From UBA60 sp964587885 (GTDB taxonomy: Archaea > Thermoplasmatota > Poseidoniia > Poseidoniales > Poseidoniaceae), in the NCBI GenBank assembly GCA_964587885.1, contig CAZPME010000006.1, forward strand, positions 1 through 64,000: a stretch of DNA of 64,000 bases, read 5' to 3'. Under the pieces are notes generated by a model. It was not told the DNA's origin, did not search any database, and saw nothing but the letters and a program-made list of their open reading frames with translations. The first letter of the stretch is position 1. The number at the start of each line of letters is the position of its first letter. Below, in pieces: positions 28,553 through 36,118 of the stretch. The position numbers and the translations under genes were made by a program.

Positions 28553-30478
28553 ATGCGCACACAATACCTCCTCGCTGTATTGGCCGCAATGATTTTTTTG
28601 CTACCAGTAAATTTCACTCATGCTAGCGAAACACCGGTCGAAGAACCCCCAAACGCATTTGATTTAGATGGCACAACTCCGCCTCAAGCCACCTGGTCAA
28701 AAAATCTCGATAGTGGATATATTTCTTCAGCGCCTTTGCTGTGGGGCGGAATGGCCATAGTTAAGACCCCTAATGCCCTCAATGCCTATTTGCAAAGTGA
28801 TGGGAGCGAGATATGGAGTCAAAATACGAGTTCCACTATTCAGTTTGAGATGTCACCTTTACTCGTATATGCGCCAGAACTTGAAAACGGTGAACTCCCT
28901 TGCCCTGATTTATTGATTACCGGCTGGTCATCAGGGGAAATAACCGCTCACAGAATAATGGATGGGCAATTGCATTGGTCCTACAATACCTCGGCTCCAG
29001 CCTATGGAATTCAGGGCTCAATCGTCATCGTGAGCGGCGATATCTCACATCGTGAAATACTTGTGCCAATGGAAAATGGCCTGTTATCTCTTGATCCTGC
29101 CGACGGTAGTGAATATTGGAATGTCACCTTCCCAGATTCGGTGCGAGGGTATCGTCATTGGCCATCATATTGGTATGATGATAACCAGATTTGGTATGCA
29201 ATTGGTGATGAATTAGGTAGAATGACCTATTGGAATGAAACAGCACCGCAGGCTGCAAAAACTTACGATTTTTCCGTACCGTCTGGAAAAATACGTAGCC
29301 GTATCCACTCACTTGGTGGTGGCGAACTATTAATTCCAGTTCAGTCGAGTAAAGGTAGCCAATTATTTCATTGGGCTAATGATGAAATTCAAAGCAATGT
29401 TTCCCTAACCGGTAGTTTTGGAATAATTGTACAATCGGAAAACAATATTATCATTCCAACAACGCACAATACGACTTGGTGGCAAGTAAATGACAAACTC
29501 AGTTATATTGCCACAGTAAGCCAGAATCCTGTAGTAGGCGAAGTTACAGCCCCTCTCACAGATAGAATCGCCTTACCAATAAATTCCGCTCATGGCTACA
29601 TTGAGTTGTATAGTCTAGATCAGACTTCAAATGAGGCAATATCACAGTGGATATGGAAACCAAATGCTTCAGGCTACTTGACTGCTGGGTTGGGCTTTGA
29701 TGAAAGTGGTAATGCAATAGCAATAGGAAATGATGCAGGCCGCATAGAAATTGCCATTAATGATGTACTAAGGGCTAATGACAATTACCAAAACAGTACC
29801 CAAAGGCTGGCCGAATGGTTATCCCAAGGCCACGACACACAACCTCAAATGCACTTCGAAAGCACTCAATCTGAACTTGAAACAGGTTGGATATTCATCG
29901 CTTTGGGCTCTGCCATGACATTATTTTGTGGCGCCCTATTTCGTATAGGTCGCCGCCCCCATATACCACTTGCATTCGCCACGACAATGATATTGATAGG
30001 CATGGTCCTACTATTGCCATTGGTTAATCAATCGGTAAGTGAGGTGCTAAGCGATGATGGAAACAAACGTGATGATGGACTCTGGCCACTTGAATGGAAA
30101 GACACTCAAATAGTCGGATTCAAGTTACCAGACCCTAATCTCCCAGATCCATACAAAGCTAATATCACCTTGGTTTCAGCAACTGGTGAAATAATCTCTA
30201 GTAAACCTGCTGTGAATTCAACTCCTGTAGTTTGGGTCGGTGGATTGAGCGGCTCATCAAATGCTTATGATTTGACTGCGCTTGGTTGCCAGGTCGCGGG
30301 CTTGAATATGGAATCGCATAACGAATCAATTGGCGGTTATATTGATTCCTTGGCTGGAGCAAAAGATGGTGATGGTGACCGATGGTTGCTATATTGGGTA
30401 GATGGGATTCATGCCAATCTCGCTGTTGATGCATATAACATTGATGATGATGCAACACTCATATGGTATTATTACTGA
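28553..30478 (+). CDS. Exported beta-propeller protein with two membrane helices and DUF4430-like C-terminal domain
   Basis: The 641-residue product has a signal peptide (YLLAVLAAMIFLLPVNFTHA) and then about 380 residues of PQQ/WD40-like propeller repeats, recognisable by recurring blades such as DGSEIWSQN, DGQLHWSYN and DGSEYWNVTF. Two membrane helices follow at about 443-463 and 472-494. The last domain, with WLLYWVDGIHANLAVDAY and a final DDATLIWYYY, resembles DUF4430 (transcobalamin C-terminal-like), a fold that in known members caps bound cobalamin. Both folded domains would lie outside the cell. DUF4430 proteins are often encoded beside ECF S components, and one follows here. I infer substrate capture for uptake, possibly of a corrinoid. 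A general extracellular scaffold is the alternative. Confidence 0.6.
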   Translation: MRTQYLLAVLAAMIFLLPVNFTHASETPVEEPPNAFDLDGTTPPQATWSKNLDSGYISSAPLLWGGMAIVKTPNALNAYLQSDGSEIWSQNTSSTIQFEMSPLLVYAPELENGELPCPDLLITGWSSGEITAHRIMDGQLHWSYNTSAPAYGIQGSIVIVSGDISHREILVPMENGLLSLDPADGSEYWNVTFPDSVRGYRHWPSYWYDDNQIWYAIGDELGRMTYWNETAPQAAKTYDFSVPSGKIRSRIHSLGGGELLIPVQSSKGSQLFHWANDEIQSNVSLTGSFGIIVQSENNIIIPTTHNTTWWQVNDKLSYIATVSQNPVVGEVTAPLTDRIALPINSAHGYIELYSLDQTSNEAISQWIWKPNASGYLTAGLGFDESGNAIAIGNDAGRIEIAINDVLRANDNYQNSTQRLAEWLSQGHDTQPQMHFESTQSELETGWIFIALGSAMTLFCGALFRIGRRPHIPLAFATTMILIGMVLLLPLVNQSVSEVLSDDGNKRDDGLWPLEWKDTQIVGFKLPDPNLPDPYKANITLVSATGEIISSKPAVNSTPVVWVGGLSGSSNAYDLTALGCQVAGLNMESHNESIGGYIDSLAGAKDGDGDRWLLYWVDGIHANLAVDAYNIDDDATLIWYYY

Positions 30479-30563
30479 CTGATTGCAAATCTAGTTGGCA
30501 CAATATTCACCATCCAGTATACTTGTTTTCAAAAATGTCTTCAAACGAATTATTATGGTTCGA

Positions 30564-30595
30564 ATTGCATTGTTATCTAAAGATAATTGAGCAAT
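30564..30595 (+). promoter_or_regulatory. Hairpin/palindrome upstream of the ECF S-component gene
   Basis: ATTGC at 30564 pairs with GCAAT at 30591, and the inner arms TTATCT and AGATAA pair around an AA loop (30579-30580); two positions between them mismatch. The 15-nt arms end 20 nt before the GTG at 30616. It could be an RNA hairpin in the leader or a two-fold operator for a transcription factor. It is far too small for a cobalamin riboswitch. Confidence 0.4.
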
Positions 30596-30615
30596 GGTGA
30601 AGAAGTCTACCTGCT

Positions 30616-31311
30616 GTGGACCATTTGGCGAATCACATGCTATCTCATGCAAATACAATCGGCTACGCTAGTATAATGCTTCTTGACTTTACTATATTGC
30701 TAGTAGCATTGCGAATAATGACCAAAGGATCAAAGTCTGGAGTGGAAGCAGATTCAAACAAGACCCACCAGCGTTCATTGTTCGTTGCTTTCATTTGTGC
30801 TGCCGTATTTGGCCGTTTTCTTCTGGCCGAGGTTCCCAATGTACAACCTGTAACCATTCTTGTGCTAATGTGTGGGGCTTTACTCGGGTGGAGGCGCGGC
30901 GTTGGTATGGCCCTAATCGTCACATTACTGACTAATATCCAGTTGGGTAGCGGTCAATGGTCGGTATTTCAGGCACTTGGATGGGCAATAGTGGCGATAG
31001 TAGGTTACCGCTTGGCTGACCATTTAGTATCCGAGGAAGGTTACATTCGGTTAAAACCGGTATTATTGGTTGGTTTTGGAATGGCATTTGTCTTTGATTT
31101 GGTGGTTTCCCTTTCGGTTTTGCCAACTCTCTCGCAGTCGAATGAATTCATCAATTACCTCATTGCTGGATTACCATATGATTTCTTGCATGCCTTTGGA
31201 AATATCACATTTGGCCTATGGTTAGTTCCAAGTGTGAATTATTTGTTGCAGCGAGCGGATTGGCAGGTTTCAAGCCCAGTAGTTGGGGCTAGTACTGTTG
31301 AAGCGGCGTGA
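30616..31311 (+). CDS. ECF-type transporter substrate-binding (S) component
   Basis: The 231-residue protein has about six hydrophobic segments. Typical S-component features are an early NVQPVTILVLMCGALLGWR segment, GSGQWSVFQALGWAIVAI (like the G-x-W-x-x-x-Q motif of corrinoid-type S components), and GLPYDFLHAFGN near the last helices. S components bind a vitamin or metal and depend on an EcfA/EcfT energising module, which is not in this window. The start is GTG 30616, with ATG 30637 as an alternative. Its neighbour upstream carries a DUF4430-like domain, which points to a corrinoid-like substrate by analogy with CbrT-type systems; this is inference. The stop overlaps or abuts the pth2 start region. 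Confidence 0.65.
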   Translation: MDHLANHMLSHANTIGYASIMLLDFTILLVALRIMTKGSKSGVEADSNKTHQRSLFVAFICAAVFGRFLLAEVPNVQPVTILVLMCGALLGWRRGVGMALIVTLLTNIQLGSGQWSVFQALGWAIVAIVGYRLADHLVSEEGYIRLKPVLLVGFGMAFVFDLVVSLSVLPTLSQSNEFINYLIAGLPYDFLHAFGNITFGLWLVPSVNYLLQRADWQVSSPVVGASTVEAA

Positions 31312-31316
31312 CTGTG

Positions 31317-31685
31317 ATGGCTGATGATAATCGCTTGACTATGGCCATAGTGGCTCGTGCTGACCTGAAATTATCGAAGGGAAAGTTTGCAGCTCAAGCA
31401 GCTCATGCTGCCGTTAATGCTGCTCTAACTGCGGTCAAGTTCAGTAAAAAGCAACTCGAAGAATGGAATAATAGTGGGGCAAGAAAAATCGTCGTTGTGG
31501 CTCGAAACCTTGAGCATTTGAAGAGAATATATGGTGAGGCAAGAGCCGATGGCTTGGTCGCTGAGATGATTTCTGATGCTGGCCATACAGAGATTCCAGC
31601 TGGTACGGTAACCGTAGTAGCCATCGGGCCAGCTCGACGCATCGAGGTCGATGCCATCATTGGGCAATTGCCGTTATTATCGTGA
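31317..31685 (+). CDS. pth2: Peptidyl-tRNA hydrolase, Pth2 type
   Basis: Pth2 recycles peptidyl-tRNAs released during translation by cutting the ester bond to the nascent peptide. Family motifs are visible: VARADLKLSKGKFAAQAAHA, with the conserved Lys and helix-1 His, then VVVVARN, and the C-terminal DAGHTEIPAGTVTVVAIGP, where the conserved Asp and Thr lie. The product is about 122 residues, the normal Pth2 length. I prefer ATG 31317; GTG 31308 would overlap the preceding stop. It is a paralogue of the gene at 34435. The 3' end lies 7 nt from the convergent binding-protein gene. Confidence 0.93.
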   Translation: MADDNRLTMAIVARADLKLSKGKFAAQAAHAAVNAALTAVKFSKKQLEEWNNSGARKIVVVARNLEHLKRIYGEARADGLVAEMISDAGHTEIPAGTVTVVAIGPARRIEVDAIIGQLPLLS

Positions 31686-31692
31686 ACTCGAC

Positions 31693-34317
31693 TTATTCGT
31701 CGGCTGCGGCCAAACCTTCAGTTGGATCCCAAGTGTATTCAAGAGTCAATGTTCCCGCTTCCATCCTTTGAACTTCAAAATTACCTTTGCTCGGCATATC
31801 GCCAGTATCTGCATCGACGGTAAGATATCCGGAGGCTCCGGCATAGTTGTCGGCTATTGCGGGGAAGAACCAGTTGACGTATTCTGAATTGCTGATTCCA
31901 GAAAGACCAACGTTGTAGCCATAAATGAAGGATAGAGCGATCATCAATCCACCATCAGCCGCTTCAGCAGAATTTGCGGGGGGGGCTGTTCCATAATTCA
32001 TCCAATATGCGACATTGAAAGCATCGCTTAGTGAGGAAGAGAAGCTTTCGTCAGAAAAGCCCACGATGACCATGCCCTCGGTCGAGGAGGTGACAGCGGC
32101 ATCAAACTCGGCGCTATCCATAGCACCATTACCAATTATTTGTCCAGTATAGCTATTGGCGTTTAGGTCGTCAACAATCATTGCACTGTCACTGGCGTCA
32201 GCGAAAATCACTACAGCATCGCATCCTGCAGCATCCGAGGTCGTACCTAGACTGCCGGGGGTGAATGTAATATCAGCGCAAAGTGTGCTGCCAACTGCAC
32301 TTTCTAAGGAATCAGCCAAAGTTTCTCCCAACGCATCATCGGTACGATATACTGCAATTGAGGATAGACCTTCTGCGGCTGCGAAATCAGCTGCTGCATC
32401 TGCTGGCCATGCATCACTATAGGTGGTGCGCCACAAGTAGCCGTGACCATATGTGTCGGCTCCGTCATCATAATTAGTCAACTCTGGTGATGTACAAGCG
32501 TAGGAAATAATTGGCATCTTAGATGCAACTGCGACATCGGTGGCCGCCATAGTTTCAGCACAACCTGCTGCGCCAACAATCCCAACAACTCCTGCATCAA
32601 TCAGGTTTTGTGTGGCTGCTGCCGCTCCAGTCGCAGTACTTTCGGTGTCTACAGAGATTGCTGCGAAACAGACATCGCGTTGTTGTACGTTGATTAGCAT
32701 AGCTGCCAATTCAACCCCGTTCACATAACCTTCTGCACCTTCACTATTAGAGCCGGTCGCAGGAAAGAGAACTCCGATGTTCACTAGAGGGGTATTAGCG
32801 CGGCAATTGGCCCAAACTCCGTTGTATGGGCTCCAAGTTGCGACTACCTCAAAGGCAACCGAAGTTCCAACTCCATCCGCATCACAATCATCACAGGTGA
32901 ACTTCCAGAATTCGAAATGTGCTCCGGGCACATCGCCATTATCTTGGAATGAGAAATCACCAGTAGCGCCAGAATAGTCAGTCCCTATCGACATCAATTT
33001 GTTCATTACCTCGCTTCCAGTAGTACTTTCAGCAACCTCAACCGCCTTCAGTAATACTCGAGTAGCGTCAAATGCTTCAGCAGTATAATCTCCTGGAGCA
33101 GATCCATATTCGGTAAGATAAGCGTTGTAAAAGACGTTGAACGTATTAGTCGCTGCTGGAGCGGAGACTCTTGACCCATATACTCCATCCAAAAGGCCAG
33201 GGTTGGATAATTCATCGGCAAAGTTTGCATCGCCAATACCACCGTGACCGACGACGGTGAGGCCATCTTCACCGAGCAGTTCTTGTGCGTCTAATTCTTC
33301 AATAATTGCACTACCATCAGAGAATGTGGATACAAGGAATACACCATCGCATTCGGCTGCTTTGATTGCGGCTACATCGGTTGAAAAGTCGGTTGTTCCT
33401 TCATCGTAAAACGAAGCATAGCAAGCATTTACTCCAGCGGCTTGGGCAGAGGCGAGAAAAGCCGAAGCAATATCCGCTTCGCCAGAAGTATTCTTGGCCA
33501 AGACAGCCACATCGGTAATCTGGGCGAGTTGTGCCCAAGTAGCGGCAGCGATGCCTTCGTAGGCGGTACTTGCCACGACGCGCCATAGGTAGTTACCATC
33601 GTCTGCAGTGCTAATATCTGGAGCGGTGGCTCCGTAGGAAATCATTGGAATCATTTCAGCTTGTGCTATTGCCATTGCACTTAGAGCAGCAGCATCGCAT
33701 GCAGGTCCGACAATTCCGCTTACACCGGCATCAGCCAATGCTTGTGCGGCGGTTGCCGCAAGAGCGGCAGCGCAGCCGGAATCCTCGATTACGAGAGTGA
33801 ATTCGTACGCGAACTGTCCATCATTCATCTGATCAACCGCAAGTTGAGCGGCATTTTCAATCGCGGTTGCATGAGTAGCCATATCTCCGGTTCGCGGGCT
33901 TAGCAATCCGATTTTCACTTCAATAGCAGGGGCGACTTCACAGCCACTATTATCGACTTGAGCCGCGGCGGGAGTATTGGGACAAAGGTCATCCGCGTTG
34001 TTGATTCCATCACCGTCATCATCGACGATTAATGTACACCCTTGAGCATCAACTGCATCGCCAGTTGGCGTAGTAGGGCAGATGTCATCGCTATCTACAA
34101 CTCCATCTCCGTCAGTATCGGTTGGGGTGGTGTTATTATCGCCGCCGTTACTTGAATTACCGGTTTGATTTGTAGTTGAATTATTGTTGGTATCATCAAT
34201 AATATCCTTCACATCATCGGCATCAATAGTATTGCCATCTTCATCAACGCATCCGGCAATGCTTGACATAATCATCATTAGTATTAGCAATAGTGCTCGC
34301 TTTTTTTCATAAAACAT
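31693..34317 (-). CDS. Lipoprotein with two tandem periplasmic-binding domains and TSP3 repeats
   Basis: The 874-residue protein starts with a lipoprotein signal (lipobox SIAGC, Cys23), then a Asn/Thr-rich linker. Two thrombospondin type 3-like calcium loops follow, DTDGDGVVDSDDICPTTP and DDDGDGINNADDLCPNTP. After that come two copies of a type 1 periplasmic-binding fold of the branched-chain amino-acid (Peripla_BP_6) type. Copy one begins IEVKIGLLSPRTGDMA and copy two VNIGVLFPATGSNSEG; both carry matching GIVG, PMISY/PIISY and YLWR strands. Such proteins bind amino acids, amides or similar small ligands for ABC uptake or sensing. No ABC permease or ATPase is adjacent. I chose ATG 34317 over the start at 34389 because it places the signal peptide at the N-terminus. 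Confidence 0.85.
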   Translation of the reverse strand: MFYEKKRALLLILMMIMSSIAGCVDEDGNTIDADDVKDIIDDTNNNSTTNQTGNSSNGGDNNTTPTDTDGDGVVDSDDICPTTPTGDAVDAQGCTLIVDDDGDGINNADDLCPNTPAAAQVDNSGCEVAPAIEVKIGLLSPRTGDMATHATAIENAAQLAVDQMNDGQFAYEFTLVIEDSGCAAALAATAAQALADAGVSGIVGPACDAAALSAMAIAQAEMIPMISYGATAPDISTADDGNYLWRVVASTAYEGIAAATWAQLAQITDVAVLAKNTSGEADIASAFLASAQAAGVNACYASFYDEGTTDFSTDVAAIKAAECDGVFLVSTFSDGSAIIEELDAQELLGEDGLTVVGHGGIGDANFADELSNPGLLDGVYGSRVSAPAATNTFNVFYNAYLTEYGSAPGDYTAEAFDATRVLLKAVEVAESTTGSEVMNKLMSIGTDYSGATGDFSFQDNGDVPGAHFEFWKFTCDDCDADGVGTSVAFEVVATWSPYNGVWANCRANTPLVNIGVLFPATGSNSEGAEGYVNGVELAAMLINVQQRDVCFAAISVDTESTATGAAAATQNLIDAGVVGIVGAAGCAETMAATDVAVASKMPIISYACTSPELTNYDDGADTYGHGYLWRTTYSDAWPADAAADFAAAEGLSSIAVYRTDDALGETLADSLESAVGSTLCADITFTPGSLGTTSDAAGCDAVVIFADASDSAMIVDDLNANSYTGQIIGNGAMDSAEFDAAVTSSTEGMVIVGFSDESFSSSLSDAFNVAYWMNYGTAPPANSAEAADGGLMIALSFIYGYNVGLSGISNSEYVNWFFPAIADNYAGASGYLTVDADTGDMPSKGNFEVQRMEAGTLTLEYTWDPTEGLAAADE

Positions 34318-34406
34318 GGTATAGCCCCGGGCACTTGGCCCGTCCCGTCCTATTTCTAAGTGGCTAAAAGGTTCGCCGTATGAGGTCAATGGACAAAAGA
34401 CATTGC

Positions 34407-34412
34407 AATATA
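34407..34412 (+). promoter_or_regulatory. TATA-like box AATATA before the second pth2
   Basis: AATATA is centred about 26 nt before ATG 34435. This spacing fits a leaderless archaeal transcript and supports that ATG, which has no Shine-Dalgarno sequence. Confidence 0.4.
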
Positions 34413-34434
34413 GCCGAGTTCATCTTGGACATCC

Positions 34435-34860
34435 ATGGGTCTGCGTTCTCTCATACATCGTTTGACTGCCCCGCCAATGGTTGCTAATGGGGTTGAGATC
34501 CCAAAAGGGGAAGTCAAGTTGGTGTGCATTGTTAATCATGGTATTAAGATGGGTAAAGGCAAAATCGCAGCCCAAGTAGGTCATGCCGCGGTCAAGTCCG
34601 CATTGGCAGCCGCGGAACATCATCCGAATCTAATGCAGGCTTGGTTGAGTAGTGGGCAACAAAAAGTTGTGGTTAAGGCTGTAGATGCAGCCGAGATAGA
34701 GAAATTGGTCAATGCAGCACGTCGTTCTGCACTTCCTGCTTGCACAATTAATGATGCAGGGCGAACGCAAATTCCCGCCGGCACGCTTACAGTCGGTGCA
34801 ATCGGTCCAGCCGAAGCCGAGGAAATTAACCAGTTAACTGGGCATTTAAAATTGCTTTAG
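34435..34860 (+). CDS. Second Pth2-type peptidyl-tRNA hydrolase paralogue
   Basis: The 141-residue product is a second Pth2 family member, 2.7 kb from the first. It has the matching blocks VNHGIKMGKGKIAAQVGHAA, KVVVKAVDAAEIEKL, and NDAGRTQIPAGTLTVGAIGP, so the known catalytic-region residues look kept. It carries about 20 extra N-terminal residues. One Pth2 normally suffices in archaea, so this copy may have a different substrate or be a recent duplicate that has diverged. ATG 34435 is supported by the TATA-like box. A T-rich stretch (GGTTTTTTG) just after the stop could end transcription. Threonine aldolase follows 64 nt later. Confidence 0.88.
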   Translation: MGLRSLIHRLTAPPMVANGVEIPKGEVKLVCIVNHGIKMGKGKIAAQVGHAAVKSALAAAEHHPNLMQAWLSSGQQKVVVKAVDAAEIEKLVNAARRSALPACTINDAGRTQIPAGTLTVGAIGPAEAEEINQLTGHLKLL

Positions 34861-34924
34861 GTTGGTTTTTTGTCAGTAATATTGCCATCATATATGGTAA
34901 TAAGACAATGCTCATCGCCCAACC

Positions 34925-35953
34925 ATGGCTGACCTACGTAGCGATACCGTCACCAAACCATGCAGCGCAATGCGGGCTGCCATTGCCGCGGCAGAAGTCG
35001 GTGATGATGTTCTTGGTGATGACCCAACTATCCTTGCACTTGAGGATAAGATTGCTACAATGCTGGGTAAAGAGGCGGCTTTATTCGTTTCTTCGGGTAC
35101 GATGTCAAATGCTGTCGCAATTCGAACACAAACCCAGCCTGGAGATGAGATTATTACTGAATCAACATCACATATTTACATCTATGAGGGTGGTGGTTTC
35201 GCTGCTCTTTCAGGTTGTTCTGTTGCGCTGGTGCAAGGCCATTCCGGTTTGATGAAGCCAAGCGATGTTGAAGATGCGATTCGTAAATCCGATGGTAGTC
35301 TTGGACACTTTCCCAATGGTTCACTCGTATGTGTAGAGAATACTAGTAATCGCGGTGGTGGAACTTGTTATTCTCTTGAAGACCTTGATGAAATCTGTCG
35401 CATTGCCCATTCCAAGAATTGTAAAACACATCTTGATGGTGCACGATTATTCAATGCGGTGGTGGCAACCGGTGTCGATGCGGCGCGAATAGCGCAGGAT
35501 TTTGATACCGTCTCAATTTGTCTTTCCAAGGGCCTTGGGGCACCAGTTGGTTCATTATTGGTTGGCTCAGCAGCAGATATTGAACGCGCCCATCGGTGGC
35601 GAAAATTGTTCGGTGGGGGAATGCGTCAAGCCGGTATTTTAGCGGCGGCTGGATTGTATGCGTTGGAGAATAATATCGAGCGTTTAGCGTTCGATCATGA
35701 GCGAGCCTTACGTTTTGCGACTGCGATAAATGGCCTTGCGAATTTTTCGGTCAATCTCAGCGATGTACAGACCAATATGTGTTACGTTGATACTGTAGCC
35801 CCCGCTATTGATGTGGTGGCGGCATTAGCCGACCGAGGCGTATATCTCTTTGACACTAGTCCACATACTGTGCGTGTAGTCACTCATCTCGATGTCGATG
35901 ATGCTGACATTGATCGTGCGATTACCGCGTTTAAAGAATTAGACAATTTGTGA
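34925..35953 (+). CDS. ltaE: Low-specificity L-threonine aldolase
   Basis: The 342-residue PLP enzyme splits L-threonine or L-allo-threonine into glycine and acetaldehyde, and can work in reverse. It belongs to the beta-eliminating lyase/threonine aldolase family. Visible landmarks are the N-terminal DLRSDTVTKP, VGDDVLGDDP, the PLP-phosphate loop SSGTMSNAVA, HLDGARLFNA (Asp-x-x-Arg), and the PLP lysine in SICLSKGLGAPVGS. Length is normal. It is cytoplasmic. A strong hairpin lies about 55 nt after the stop. Confidence 0.92.
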   Translation: MADLRSDTVTKPCSAMRAAIAAAEVGDDVLGDDPTILALEDKIATMLGKEAALFVSSGTMSNAVAIRTQTQPGDEIITESTSHIYIYEGGGFAALSGCSVALVQGHSGLMKPSDVEDAIRKSDGSLGHFPNGSLVCVENTSNRGGGTCYSLEDLDEICRIAHSKNCKTHLDGARLFNAVVATGVDAARIAQDFDTVSICLSKGLGAPVGSLLVGSAADIERAHRWRKLFGGGMRQAGILAAAGLYALENNIERLAFDHERALRFATAINGLANFSVNLSDVQTNMCYVDTVAPAIDVVAALADRGVYLFDTSPHTVRVVTHLDVDDADIDRAITAFKELDNL

Positions 35954-36007
35954 TTATTTGAAATGATAATGTCGAATAAGTCGGGCAATCATCAATATTT
36001 TTCTTTC

Positions 36008-36033
36008 CGACGAGCCACTTTAGTGGCTCGTCG
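36008..36033. terminator. Perfect 12-bp hairpin after threonine aldolase
   Basis: CGACGAGCCACT and AGTGGCTCGTCG form a perfect 12-bp stem with a two-base TT loop. It lies 54 nt after the ltaE stop and about 85 nt before the next start. It resembles an intrinsic terminator, but the following bases are A-rich, not T-rich, whichever strand is read, so it may instead protect a 3' end or act as an operator. Confidence 0.5.
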
Positions 36034-36118
36034 AGAAAATTCGTTATTCAAATAGGGTCATTTTTCTTTATGTACGCAGGGGGGGGAGGAAAAACCACCC
36101 TCCGAAGGTTGTGTCGAA

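Noticed and set aside
30559..30573. GGTTCGAATTGCA looked like the T-loop of a tRNA
   Set aside because: The flanking five bases do not pair and no anticodon or acceptor arm can be built around it.
31978..31985. Run of eight G/C in the binding-lipoprotein gene as a possible slippage site
   Set aside because: The frame is intact on both sides and the run encodes proline and neighbouring residues; similar G runs occur in several genes here.
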